A stretch of 64,000 nt of DNA from JAWLDA01 sp041686855 (GTDB lineage Bacteria > Bacillota > Limnochordia > DTU080 > RSA5): positions 1 to 64,000 of the forward strand of contig JAWLDA010000012.1 of assembly GCA_041686855.1 (NCBI GenBank). Direction: 5' to 3'. A program made the translations under genes and the position numbers. The notes under the pieces are model-generated. The model was not told where the DNA came from. It did no database searches and saw only the letters and a list, made by a program, of their open reading frames with translations. This document shows, piece after piece, positions 54,707 to 63,310 of this stretch (position 1 is its first letter; each line of letters begins with the position of its first letter).

Positions 54707-55446
54707 CCGTGACCAAGCTTGCGCTACCGTTTGTCGAGTTTGTCGGGCTGCCGGCTTCGGGGAAGTCTACTCTGGCGGAAGCTGTGGCCGAACGAGCTGT
54801 GCGTGAAGAGTATCCTGTGCGCACTACAAGGATGGCCACACAGGGTGCGCAGGGGCTCTTTCGTCTAGCTTCGCGCACGTCAGGATTCGTCGTTGAGTCA
54901 GTGCGCCATCCGATGGAGACGGCGGCAGTTACACGGTTGATTTGGCAAAGTAATCAGCCGAGCTTTAGGGATTTTCTGGGCATATGGGTCAATTGGTTCG
55001 TTGTGAAACGATGGAATGAGCATCTGTCCGACGACCAACTGGTCCTGTGCGATCAGGGGATTGTTCAAGCCGTGTGGTCCATCGCACTTGCAAGCGCGAA
55101 GTCCAATGTTAGCGAGCTTTACAGGTTGACCCGGCAAGTCCGGGTCTCCGCGCGGTTCCTGGTGGTCTGCGTCGACGTCGATGCAACCGTTGTGGAGAAT
55201 CGGTTGCGAGAGCGAGAGGCGGGGTATAGTAGCCGGCTCGACGGGTACGACGAGACTGCGGAGGCCCTCTTTCGACGAGGGTGGGAGCAGTTCGCCGCGT
55301 TAAAGGCTTGCCTGGAGCAGGACGAGCGAGTTCAATGCCTGTCGGTGAGCAATAACACGGCTAAGGATTTGGACGAGGCGGCCGAGCGCGTGCTGGGCGC
55401 AATTCGTGATTCCGCCACACCGACTCACACTCGAAATGTAGGCTGA
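54703..55446 (+). CDS. Small P-loop kinase of the polysaccharide kinase pair (locus 2)
   Basis: This 247-aa protein has a Walker A GLPASGKST near the N-terminus and CDQGIVQAVWS with Asp at residue 117. These match the features of the kinase at 6667-7416 in both motif and position. The GTG start lies inside the stop of the fusion gene, so the products are made together. A role in activating or phosphorylating a glycan precursor is possible. No substrate can be assigned. Confidence 0.62.
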   Translation: MTVTKLALPFVEFVGLPASGKSTLAEAVAERAVREEYPVRTTRMATQGAQGLFRLASRTSGFVVESVRHPMETAAVTRLIWQSNQPSFRDFLGIWVNWFVVKRWNEHLSDDQLVLCDQGIVQAVWSIALASAKSNVSELYRLTRQVRVSARFLVVCVDVDATVVENRLREREAGYSSRLDGYDETAEALFRRGWEQFAALKACLEQDERVQCLSVSNNTAKDLDEAAERVLGAIRDSATPTHTRNVG

Positions 55447-55459
55447 GGATGAAACGCTC

Positions 55460-56833
55460 TTGTTAATCACGCTTTACCTGATCCTACAAGTCATCTATTT
55501 TATCTGGTTCTCCCATCTCTTTCGCCACAAGGGTCTAGGCTTCTTTACCCTGTACTACCTTGTGATGTCAGGGCTGCTCATCTTTCCTTTCTTTCTGATT
55601 GCGTTTCATGCGACCGGGGTGATCGATCTCGTCGAGTGGGTGGGGCGGGCACCCAACGAACGCATCGTCTTATCCTTAGGGGATGGCGCCAGACCTCTGG
55701 GCATTCTCATGCTCTTTCAACTCGCCTACCTCGGTGGCGGCTCCCTAGCCACGCAGTCGCTTCTCACACTTCCTTTTCGGGGTCTCGTACAGCGCATCGG
55801 CGGGTGGGATGTAAATGAAGCGCGTCGTTACACCTGGCTGGGGCTGGCCATTTTTGGTGTGGCGGTGGTGTATACGGTGGCGCGCTACGTCGTGGTTCCC
55901 GACTTCCCCCTCTTCTCTCTCCTTAAAGGGGCAGGGGACTCGGCCTTGCGTGACGTGGCATTTGGGTATTTGACACGGGCGAGTGTCCCGTACATCTTTG
56001 ACCCTTCAATCAACTCGCAGTTTTACCGGATCTTTATGCCGCTTGCGACCCTGATGCTCCTAGTCGCCTACCGCCAAGCCAAAGGGGAACACGGGGAGGG
56101 GCGCATACTTTTAGTATGCTTTTGGGTGATGCTCTCTGTCTCGTTGGCGATGAATCTTGGTACACTCAAACGGACGCCGGTGCTCTACCTGATGATGTGG
56201 TACGTCGCCTTCCGCTACATGTATCAGCCTCCCCGGGTCCTCCTGCGCATCGCGTGGGTGATGGCGCCGACAGTCGTAGTGCTCCTATTGATCACAGGTG
56301 CCTACGGGAGCTACACCCTCGGCGAGACGTTGGCCAATCTCACATCGCGCGCATTTGTAGGCGAAGCCGTCGTCGAGTATGTGGCCCTCGAGCACTTCGG
56401 CACGTCCTTGGATTTCCTTTACCTTCAAATTCCTGTCAACCATATCCTCAGTGTCCTTGGACAGGACGTCATGACGTTTAGCGAGATGTGGAAGAAGATC
56501 ACGGTTCCTGACGGTCGGGGCTTCTCCGCAGTGGGTATTATGGCGGAGCTGTACGCGAGTTTCGGGATCCTCGCCTCCTTCTTCTTTTACATTGCTTGGG
56601 GATGGCTCCTTGGCAGTGTCGACGCCCTCTTGCGGGGCCGCCTCTCGGAGTGGGCGAAACCCTTCGTCGCCGGTCTCATGATGGTGTGCGCCTTCATGTC
56701 CGTCAAAGGATTCTTCCCCCAAATGTTTGCCGGAGGCGCACTCTCGCTGGTCGCATTGACGGTTATGGCGAGTCTATATTTCAGGGAACGAACGTCTGAA
56801 GCGTGGCGCTTGGAGAAGGGGCTGGTCCCATGA
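55460..56833 (+). CDS. Wzy-like polysaccharide polymerase (membrane protein)
   Basis: This 457-aa protein has about 11-12 hydrophobic helices and a large periplasmic loop around residues 290-350. TTG at 55460 follows TGAGGATG, and the nearby ATG leads at once to a stop. Its end overlaps the next glycosyltransferase by 4 bp (ATGA). Size, topology and neighbours fit an O-antigen-type polymerase. It does not resemble the locus 1 polymerase closely. Confidence 0.62.
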   Translation: MLITLYLILQVIYFIWFSHLFRHKGLGFFTLYYLVMSGLLIFPFFLIAFHATGVIDLVEWVGRAPNERIVLSLGDGARPLGILMLFQLAYLGGGSLATQSLLTLPFRGLVQRIGGWDVNEARRYTWLGLAIFGVAVVYTVARYVVVPDFPLFSLLKGAGDSALRDVAFGYLTRASVPYIFDPSINSQFYRIFMPLATLMLLVAYRQAKGEHGEGRILLVCFWVMLSVSLAMNLGTLKRTPVLYLMMWYVAFRYMYQPPRVLLRIAWVMAPTVVVLLLITGAYGSYTLGETLANLTSRAFVGEAVVEYVALEHFGTSLDFLYLQIPVNHILSVLGQDVMTFSEMWKKITVPDGRGFSAVGIMAELYASFGILASFFFYIAWGWLLGSVDALLRGRLSEWAKPFVAGLMMVCAFMSVKGFFPQMFAGGALSLVALTVMASLYFRERTSEAWRLEKGLVP

Positions 56834-57939
56834 GAATTGCTTATCTAATCACGCGCTCTGATGCCGTTGGCGGAGCCCACATCCACGTGCGGGATCTTGC
56901 GCTCGCTGTGCGGCGCAAGGGTCATGATGTAGTGGTCCTCCATGGCGGTGAAGGTGATTTCACGGCGGAGCTCAAGGCCCACGACATTCCCTACATACCG
57001 TTACGCCACTTGCGGCGGGAACTGGGGTTGAAGGCCGACCTGCGGGCGCTGCGAGAGATTCGGTCGGTGCTGCGGCAGGAGCGAGTCGATGTGTTGTCGA
57101 CTCATTCCTCGAAAGCTGGCACCTTGGGACGAATTGCAGCCCGGACGATGCGTTTGCCGGTGATCTTCACGGCCCACGGGTGGGCCTTCACCGACGGGGT
57201 TAACCCACGCCAGGCAGCCTTGTATCGCTGGGTGGAGAAGATGACCGGCAACCTTGCCTACAAGATCATCACGGTGTCCGAATACGATCGTGAGCTAGCT
57301 CTCCGCTATCAGATCGCGTCTCCGAAACAGATCGTGGCGATCCACAACGGTATGCCCGACATCCCTAGAGAGCTCTATGCAAACCCCGAGTCGGCGCCGC
57401 CTAAGCTGGTGATGGTCGCGCGTTTTGAGGAGCAGAAGGACCACGACACCTTAGTGCGAGCGTTGGCCAAGGTAAGTGAGCTCGAGTGGAGCCTCGACTT
57501 TATCGGAGACGGTCCCAGACGGTCTGTGATTGAAGCACTTGTAGATGAGTTGGGGCTTGCGGAACGTATCCACTTTTTGGGCACCCGCCGGGACGTGGCT
57601 GAGCGGCTCGCCGAGTCCCAGGTGTTTCTGTTGATCTCCCACTGGGAGGGCTTCCCTCGCAGCATCCTGGAGGCGATGCGGGCCGGGCTTCCGGTGGTCG
57701 CTTCAGACGTGGGTGGATCGCGCGAGTCGGTGGTGGACGGCACAACCGGGTTTCTCATCCCGCGCCAGGATGTAGACCTGTTGGCTGAGCGCCTGCGGCA
57801 CCTGATTTTGGACCGAGAGACACGGGGGCGCTTTGGCGCAGAAGGACGGGTGCGTTACGCGGATCGCTTTACCTTCGAGCGCATGCTGTCTGAGACGTTT
57901 CGCATCTACGAAGAGGCGGTCAACGAATCGAAACGATAG
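56830..57939 (+). CDS. GT4-family glycosyltransferase
   Basis: About 369 aa. The start IAYLITRSDAVGGAHIHVRD and the segment STHSSKAGTLGRIAAR are typical of one group of EPS GT4 enzymes. The E-x7-E site is intact in EGFPRSILEAMRAGLPVVAS. It is the only glycosyltransferase in the visible part of locus 2 besides the initiating enzyme. A short repeat unit, or further transferases beyond the window, is therefore expected. ATG at 56830 overlaps the polymerase stop. Confidence 0.85.
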   Translation: MRIAYLITRSDAVGGAHIHVRDLALAVRRKGHDVVVLHGGEGDFTAELKAHDIPYIPLRHLRRELGLKADLRALREIRSVLRQERVDVLSTHSSKAGTLGRIAARTMRLPVIFTAHGWAFTDGVNPRQAALYRWVEKMTGNLAYKIITVSEYDRELALRYQIASPKQIVAIHNGMPDIPRELYANPESAPPKLVMVARFEEQKDHDTLVRALAKVSELEWSLDFIGDGPRRSVIEALVDELGLAERIHFLGTRRDVAERLAESQVFLLISHWEGFPRSILEAMRAGLPVVASDVGGSRESVVDGTTGFLIPRQDVDLLAERLRHLILDRETRGRFGAEGRVRYADRFTFERMLSETFRIYEEAVNESKR

Positions 57940-58043
57940 TTACACTTTCCGGCAGGAGGAAGGCCAAACCGTCTCTAAATGGTGACTCGAGTAAATCCTT
58001 GTAAATAAGAATTTCTCTTGAAATCGAGGTAGGTCGTCTAATC

Positions 58044-59450
58044 ATGGTCCCGGGATTCTGGAAGATAGCTGCGATTCTATCATTCGACCTTGCGATTACG
58101 TACGGTTCGTTTTTGCTCGGATTCTTTGTGAAATTCGGGAGCGATATCCCGGCCAGGAATTGGGGCGCGTTCCAAACTATTCTGATTCCCATCCTGGCGA
58201 GCACGGTCATCGCGAGTCTAGTCTTCTCGACTCACAAGAATCTGCATCGCTCAGTCGTCGATATCGGTGTCGCGATCGGCATGGTGGTCCTCGTGAACGG
58301 ACTGGTTGCGGGGGCGGCCACCTATGCATTAGGAGCGAGAGGCTTTCCACGCAGCGTGCTTATTTACGGCCTGATCATACAGTTGGTCGCAATCTTCTTG
58401 TGGAAGACGTTCCTTGTGCACCGGTATAGAAAGCGCTACTTTACAGGCCGTTCTGCCATCGTCAGTGCCAGCCAGACCGAGGCGGAGCGCCTCTTTCAGC
58501 GTGGACTATCGCATGTCCTGCACACGCCCTCGATCGTGCTGGTCGACGAAATCAAGCAAAATCCGGACGTGTTAGCTGGGTGCAACCTCGTCTTTGTTAC
58601 GAGCGATTTGTCCTCACAGCAACGACGGGTTGTAACCGAGTGGTGTGCTACAAATGGCATTGACGTTCTCGTTGTTCCCGACATGGCCGATTTACTCGTG
58701 CGCCAAGCCTTTTTCACACGGGTTGGCGATATCCCGATGGTACAGCTTAAGCGGTACGGACTCTCGTACGAGGCCCAGATCGTCAAGCGTGTCATCGATC
58801 TCGTCACGAGTGCAGTGCTAGCGCTAGTCTTTTTGCCCGTGTGGATCCTGGTGCCATTCCTCATCAAGGTGTTCTCACCGGGCCCCGTCTTTTACTCGCA
58901 ACAGCGAGTTGGTAAAGATGGCGCGGTGTTTAATGTACACAAGTTTCGAACGATGGTGGTCGATGCGGAGAAGGTTACAGGACCGGTATTCGCTGGGGAG
59001 AACGATCCGCGCATCACTCCCGTCGGCCGATGGTTGCGGGCGAGCCGATTAGACGAGCTGCCCCAATTGTGGAACATCCTTAAGGGCGAGATGAGCCTGA
59101 TTGGCCCTCGGCCGGAGCGTCCGGTCTTCGTTGAGCAGTTCGCCAAAGAGAATTTGACCTATCGGCTGCGCCACACAGTGAAGCCAGGATTGACGGGTCT
59201 CGCGCAAGTCTTTGGCAGCTACGATACCGATCCCATTGACAAGCTGCGTTACGACATGATGTACATCACTCATTACTCCCTGCTGATGGATCTCCAGATC
59301 CTTTCGTGGACGGTTCAAGCAGTGCTAATTCCGCAAAGTTGGGCCGAGAAACAGGCGCGCCGCATCGCTCGCTACGAGTTGAGATTTATTACCGGCAGGT
59401 ACGCCGTCAATGAGATGGCGGCTACATCGGAGATAGACTCGGGCCGGTAG
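58044..59450 (+). CDS. WbaP-type polyprenyl glycosylphosphotransferase
   Basis: This 468-aa protein has four N-terminal membrane helices, a soluble middle and a C-terminal transferase core. That core has a re-entrant helix IVKRVIDLVTSAVLALVFL, then GPVFYSQQRVGKDG, HKFRTM, RLDELPQLWNILKGEMSL and IGPRPE. It moves a hexose-1-phosphate (Gal, Glc or similar) to undecaprenyl phosphate. It is unrelated to the WecA-type initiator of region C. ATG at 58044 follows GAGGTAGG after a 104-bp gap, so a separate transcript is possible. Confidence 0.9.
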   Translation: MVPGFWKIAAILSFDLAITYGSFLLGFFVKFGSDIPARNWGAFQTILIPILASTVIASLVFSTHKNLHRSVVDIGVAIGMVVLVNGLVAGAATYALGARGFPRSVLIYGLIIQLVAIFLWKTFLVHRYRKRYFTGRSAIVSASQTEAERLFQRGLSHVLHTPSIVLVDEIKQNPDVLAGCNLVFVTSDLSSQQRRVVTEWCATNGIDVLVVPDMADLLVRQAFFTRVGDIPMVQLKRYGLSYEAQIVKRVIDLVTSAVLALVFLPVWILVPFLIKVFSPGPVFYSQQRVGKDGAVFNVHKFRTMVVDAEKVTGPVFAGENDPRITPVGRWLRASRLDELPQLWNILKGEMSLIGPRPERPVFVEQFAKENLTYRLRHTVKPGLTGLAQVFGSYDTDPIDKLRYDMMYITHYSLLMDLQILSWTVQAVLIPQSWAEKQARRIARYELRFITGRYAVNEMAATSEIDSGR

Positions 59451-59483
59451 ACCGCCCGACTTCGTTATCAAGGTTGACATCAC

Positions 59484-60389
59484 ATGGTGACTGATGGGGG
59501 AAGACGTGTGGGAAGTGTGCAAAAGTCTCAGCCCGTACCCAGTGGGTCGAGTAGCTTTTACGAATTTGTGACCCTCCTGATTAAGCGGAAAGTGCTCGTC
59601 GTGACACTCCTTTTACTCAGCTTGGGCGGCGTCGCCGTGGCAAACGCCATTGTCTCGCCGGTTTTCCGGTCGGAAGCCCAATACGCCCTTCGCATCGAAA
59701 AACTCCTGCAAAGCGAGGGCATGCAGCTGCCTGTTGGCAACTTGTCGACTCTTGCTTTGAGCGATGCCGTCCTTGACAACGTTCGTAACCGAATGGGTGT
59801 CTCACTAGACAACGAGCGCCTCCGGTCCGACGTCTTTCGAGTGAGTGTGGACACCGATGCAGGGCTCGTAAATATCAACGCACGGGGAGCCTCCGCACAG
59901 GAGGCGCGGGGGTATGTCGTTGCGTGGCAAGAAGCTTTTGCCACTTCACTTCTCGAGCGATATCACACGGGGATCCGGGAGCGCCTGTTGATGAGTGAGA
60001 ATGCCATGCGTTCCCTCCAAGAATCGGCTCCGCAGGTCGAGCTGAGGACGTCTGACGACCCTGAGGAGGGGGGGCTTATGACGGATACCCTCTTCGCGCT
60101 TTTGGCCGAGCGTGAGTTTGGCGCACTCCTCGTGACTGAGCGATTGAACCACGCGCGCTTTTCACACCTAATTGATCGAGTGAATGAGATCCCTTCGATG
60201 GAGGCGTTAGTGGCGCCGACTCTGCCGCCTGCTCCTGAGTCGCCTAAGAAGGCGCTCAACTTTGTAGTTGGAGGACTCATCGGCTTGTTGCTCGGAGTTG
60301 GGGCGGCGTTGGTACGAGAGACTTGGGCCGTCCAAAAGTCTTACTCAGCGCGGGGCGCATCCAACGCGGAAGGGACGTCGGCGCTTTGA
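59484..60389 (+). CDS. Wzz-type chain length determinant protein
   Basis: This 301-aa protein has two membrane helices: one near residues 37-58 (VLVVTLLLLSLGGVAVANAI) and one near 252-275 (LNFVVGGLIGLLLGVGAALV), with a periplasmic helical part between. This is the polysaccharide copolymerase layout. There is no attached tyrosine kinase. It sets chain length together with the Wzy above. The stop overlaps the next start (TTGA). Confidence 0.8.
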   Translation: MVTDGGRRVGSVQKSQPVPSGSSSFYEFVTLLIKRKVLVVTLLLLSLGGVAVANAIVSPVFRSEAQYALRIEKLLQSEGMQLPVGNLSTLALSDAVLDNVRNRMGVSLDNERLRSDVFRVSVDTDAGLVNINARGASAQEARGYVVAWQEAFATSLLERYHTGIRERLLMSENAMRSLQESAPQVELRTSDDPEEGGLMTDTLFALLAEREFGALLVTERLNHARFSHLIDRVNEIPSMEALVAPTLPPAPESPKKALNFVVGGLIGLLLGVGAALVRETWAVQKSYSARGASNAEGTSAL

Positions 60390-61564
60390 CTTTGACCACC
60401 ACTGAGCTGCTGCTGCGACACAAAGCGGACTACCGGAGTGTACGTTCTCCGCTTAGAATTTGTCCCCTTGGTGCGCACGTTGATCATCAGAAGGGGCAGG
60501 TGACCGCTCTGGCGGTGGATCGAAGTTTGGACCTTCACTTCAAGCCGCGGGACGACGGTAAGATCTCCGTGTACAGCACTGGTTTCTCTGGGCGGGAGAC
60601 GTTTCATATGGACGATGTTCCCGGGCCCGTACCCGGTCATTGGGGCGCTTACTTGCGCGGCGCGGTCTCGGTATTGCGACAAGAACATCACCTCGAGGTA
60701 GGTATCGAGGGCGTCGTGGACGCGTCAATGCCTACCGGCGGGCTGAGTTCGTCGGCGGCGGTATGCACAGCGTACCTCACGGCTCTGGCCGACGTCAACG
60801 GAATCACGCTGGAGCCGATGGAGCTCGTACGGGCCGCACACCGGATCGAGCGTGAGTACATCGGAATACAAAACGGAATCCTCGATTATTCGGCCAACGT
60901 CCTGAGTCGTAAAGACTCGCTTTTGGTGCTCGATTGTGATACTGAAGAGTATGAACTCATCCCGCGGCCCGACACAATGGAGCCCTTTACTTTCCTCCTC
61001 GTTTACTCAGGGGTGACCAAGTCGCTTGTATCGACGGGATACAATAACCGTGTAAACGAGTGCCAAGCAGCCGCGTGGTACGTGCAAGAGGCCGCCGGTG
61101 CTGAACTAGCGCCTCTAAAAGAGACGTGTTTACGCGATGTCGATCCGGAGCTTTATCGTCGGTACGAGCATCAAATACCCGGGCGTTTTCGGCGACGGGC
61201 AGAGCATTTCTTTTCTGAGTCAAACCGGGTGCGCCGGGGTGTCGATGCCTGGCGGTCAGGCGACGTTGAGCTCTTTGGACGCTTGATGAACGAATCGGGT
61301 CAAAGTTCGGTTGAGAACTACGAGTGTGGCAGCCCCGAGCTCGTCTCTTTGTTCGAAATCTTAAAGACCACACCCGGTGTGTACGGTAGCCGGTTTAGCG
61401 GGGCCGGTTTTCGCGGCTTTTGCATTGCGCTGGCTGATCCTAGCCGCGTAGAGGAGATTGAAGCTCGGGTGCGAGACGAATATCCCAAACGCCATCCCGA
61501 GTTGAGCGACGCGTTGGAATTATATACCTGCGATACTGACAATGGATTGGAGCTCGTCGGATGA
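60386..61564 (+). CDS. GHMP sugar 1-kinase, galacturonokinase-like
   Basis: This 392-aa protein belongs to the galactokinase family. Motif 1 is RICPLGAHVDHQKG (24-37), where galactokinases have an R-x-N-x-I-G-E-H-x-D-Y pattern. Motif 2 is PTGGLSSSAAV (from 116) and motif 3 is SRFSGAGFRGF (from 335). PLGAHVDHQ, AEHFFSE and NYECGSPEL recall plant galacturonokinase, so the substrate may be galacturonate. TTG at 60386 follows AAGGGACG. The next gene is a nucleotidyltransferase overlapping by 4 bp. Specificity is inferred from remembered motifs, not an alignment. Confidence 0.72.
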   Translation: MTLTTTELLLRHKADYRSVRSPLRICPLGAHVDHQKGQVTALAVDRSLDLHFKPRDDGKISVYSTGFSGRETFHMDDVPGPVPGHWGAYLRGAVSVLRQEHHLEVGIEGVVDASMPTGGLSSSAAVCTAYLTALADVNGITLEPMELVRAAHRIEREYIGIQNGILDYSANVLSRKDSLLVLDCDTEEYELIPRPDTMEPFTFLLVYSGVTKSLVSTGYNNRVNECQAAAWYVQEAAGAELAPLKETCLRDVDPELYRRYEHQIPGRFRRRAEHFFSESNRVRRGVDAWRSGDVELFGRLMNESGQSSVENYECGSPELVSLFEILKTTPGVYGSRFSGAGFRGFCIALADPSRVEEIEARVRDEYPKRHPELSDALELYTCDTDNGLELVG

Positions 61565-62310
61565 AGGCGCTTTTGCTGGCCGCAGGGTACGCCACTCGGC
61601 TCTATCCACTTACAAGGGAGTTTCCAAAACCCCTTCTCCCAGTCGCGGGGCGTCCCATCGTCGATTACTTGATCGAGAAGCTCGAGCGGGTCTCCGACGT
61701 AGACGCTGTATACGTTGTTACGAACCATCGATTTGCTGATCACTTTAGACGCTGGGCGGATGGCGTTCGGACGCGTCTACCCATCACTGTGATTGACGAC
61801 GGCACGCTCTCCAACGACGATCGTCTCGGAGCAATTGGGGACATTGCGTTTGCCTTTCATGACGAAGCCTTGTCGAGCGACGAGGTGCTCGTGCTCGCGG
61901 GCGACAACCTCTTTGACTTCGAGTTGACTGACTTTGTGCGCGTGTACCGCCATCACGGTGATGCCACCTCAGTCGTTACCGTTCACCGATTAAATGATAA
62001 CAAAGCATTGCAGCGGACCGGTGTCGCCACACTTGACGCCCATGACAGGGTGACCCACTTCGTCGAAAAGCCCTCCACCCCGAAGTCCCATTGGGCTGTA
62101 CCCCCCTTTTACATTTTCAAGCGCGGAATCAAGGATTTAATCGATGCGTACCTCTCGAGCGGCAGGAATCCCGATGCGCCAGGCTATTTTCTGGAATGGC
62201 TGGTCAAAGAGGCGCCTGTGTACGCGTACCGTTTCCCCGGAAAGCGTTACGACATCGGCGATTTGGAGTCGTACCAGCAGACTCAAGCCGTATTTGAGAG
62301 GCGGCACTAA
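61561..62310 (+). CDS. Sugar-1-phosphate nucleotidyltransferase
   Basis: This 249-aa protein is an RmlA/GlmU-type pyrophosphorylase. It has the signature LLAAGYATRLYPLTREFPKP at the start, LAGDNLFDFEL around residue 120 and HFVEKPSTP near 170. The C-terminal DIGDLESY is typical. It should join UTP, dTTP or another NTP to the sugar 1-phosphate made by the kinase whose stop overlaps its ATG. Relatives make dTDP-glucose; with this partner, a UDP-uronate is a reasonable guess. Confidence 0.82.
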   Translation: MKALLLAAGYATRLYPLTREFPKPLLPVAGRPIVDYLIEKLERVSDVDAVYVVTNHRFADHFRRWADGVRTRLPITVIDDGTLSNDDRLGAIGDIAFAFHDEALSSDEVLVLAGDNLFDFELTDFVRVYRHHGDATSVVTVHRLNDNKALQRTGVATLDAHDRVTHFVEKPSTPKSHWAVPPFYIFKRGIKDLIDAYLSSGRNPDAPGYFLEWLVKEAPVYAYRFPGKRYDIGDLESYQQTQAVFERRH

Positions 62311-62326
62311 CTTCGTATAGAACGGG

Positions 62327-63268
62327 GTGAGATGGGTGCGGTCAGGACAGTTGCGCTACCTGATCCTCCTCCAATTGGCACTCGTTGCACTCGTCGTGTC
62401 AGGGTGCACCTTGTTGGGCATTGGATTTGGTGGAGGAACCGAGGTCGGGGAGGACGACGGCTCCTGGGTCCCGGGGGCGGTCGTCCTCCGTTTCGCTGTA
62501 ATAGGTGACGCGGAGCCCAAACCCGTTCCGATCTTTGACCAGTTTGCGGGCGCCGTCGACGCCATCAACCAATTGACGCTGGAGCGACCGATCGACTTCG
62601 TTGGGAGCGTCGGCGATATCGCCCACAAGGGGACTATTGAGCAATACGAAGCAGCTACGGCCGAGATCGAACGGCTCGTGCCGCCGTTTTACGCCATCAT
62701 GGGGAACGAGGAGTATGAAGTGGGCGTCTCTCGCTTTCTAGAGTACGCTGAGATGTGGAATGATGAAATCACGAGTCCCCGATACGTGGTGGAACGCGCG
62801 GGTGTGATCTTTATCTTTGCCACGCCCGACGTTGACGGGTATGACTTTACGGACGAAGCCATCGACTGGTTGCGCGATCAAATTGAGACGTACGAGAGCT
62901 TCCCCGTAGTGCTCTTCACACACACGCCAATGACAGGCGTCTTTCCCGTAAACGTAAACCGAATCATTCATCACCCGGGCTTTCAAGAGATTCTCGCTTA
63001 CGAGAATGTGGTCGCTCACTTCTCGGGGCACCTGCACTTTAACCTCGACCACGTCACACACTACGTGCAGCAAGAGGGTGTGCACCACGTGCACGTGCCG
63101 GGCATCGAGCGGACCAAGAGACCTAATGACGTGCACGTCCCGCGCTTTCGGGTCGTCACACTTTACGATAACGGCGCTGCGGAGGTCGAGACGTACAACG
63201 TGGATGATGGGGCGTTTGAGCCCGAGCACCGAAGTCGCTTTATGTTACGGATGACGCCGGCCAAATAG
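62327..63268 (+). CDS. Lipoprotein metallophosphoesterase
   Basis: This 313-aa protein has a lipoprotein signal (LVALVVSGC, lipid-bearing Cys at 27). A calcineurin-like phosphoesterase domain follows: FAVIGDAE, GSVGDIAH, IMGNEEY (GNEE in place of the usual GNHD/E), VLFTHTPM and HFSGHLHFN. It should sit in the membrane, facing the periplasm. A phosphatase there could act on undecaprenyl diphosphate or a phosphorylated glycan. GTG at 62327 or 62336 is the start. It is an unusual member of a polysaccharide locus. Confidence 0.78.
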   Translation: MRWVRSGQLRYLILLQLALVALVVSGCTLLGIGFGGGTEVGEDDGSWVPGAVVLRFAVIGDAEPKPVPIFDQFAGAVDAINQLTLERPIDFVGSVGDIAHKGTIEQYEAATAEIERLVPPFYAIMGNEEYEVGVSRFLEYAEMWNDEITSPRYVVERAGVIFIFATPDVDGYDFTDEAIDWLRDQIETYESFPVVLFTHTPMTGVFPVNVNRIIHHPGFQEILAYENVVAHFSGHLHFNLDHVTHYVQQEGVHHVHVPGIERTKRPNDVHVPRFRVVTLYDNGAAEVETYNVDDGAFEPEHRSRFMLRMTPAK

Positions 63269-63310
63269 GCGGTTGGTTGCGTGCACGATGGTAAGAAAGG
63301 AGGGAGAACG

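Noticed and set aside
60386..61564. Ordinary galactokinase (galK)
   Set aside because: Motif 1 is PLGAHVDHQ instead of the galactokinase GEHxDY pattern, and no Leloir-pathway genes are nearby; a uronic acid kinase fits better.
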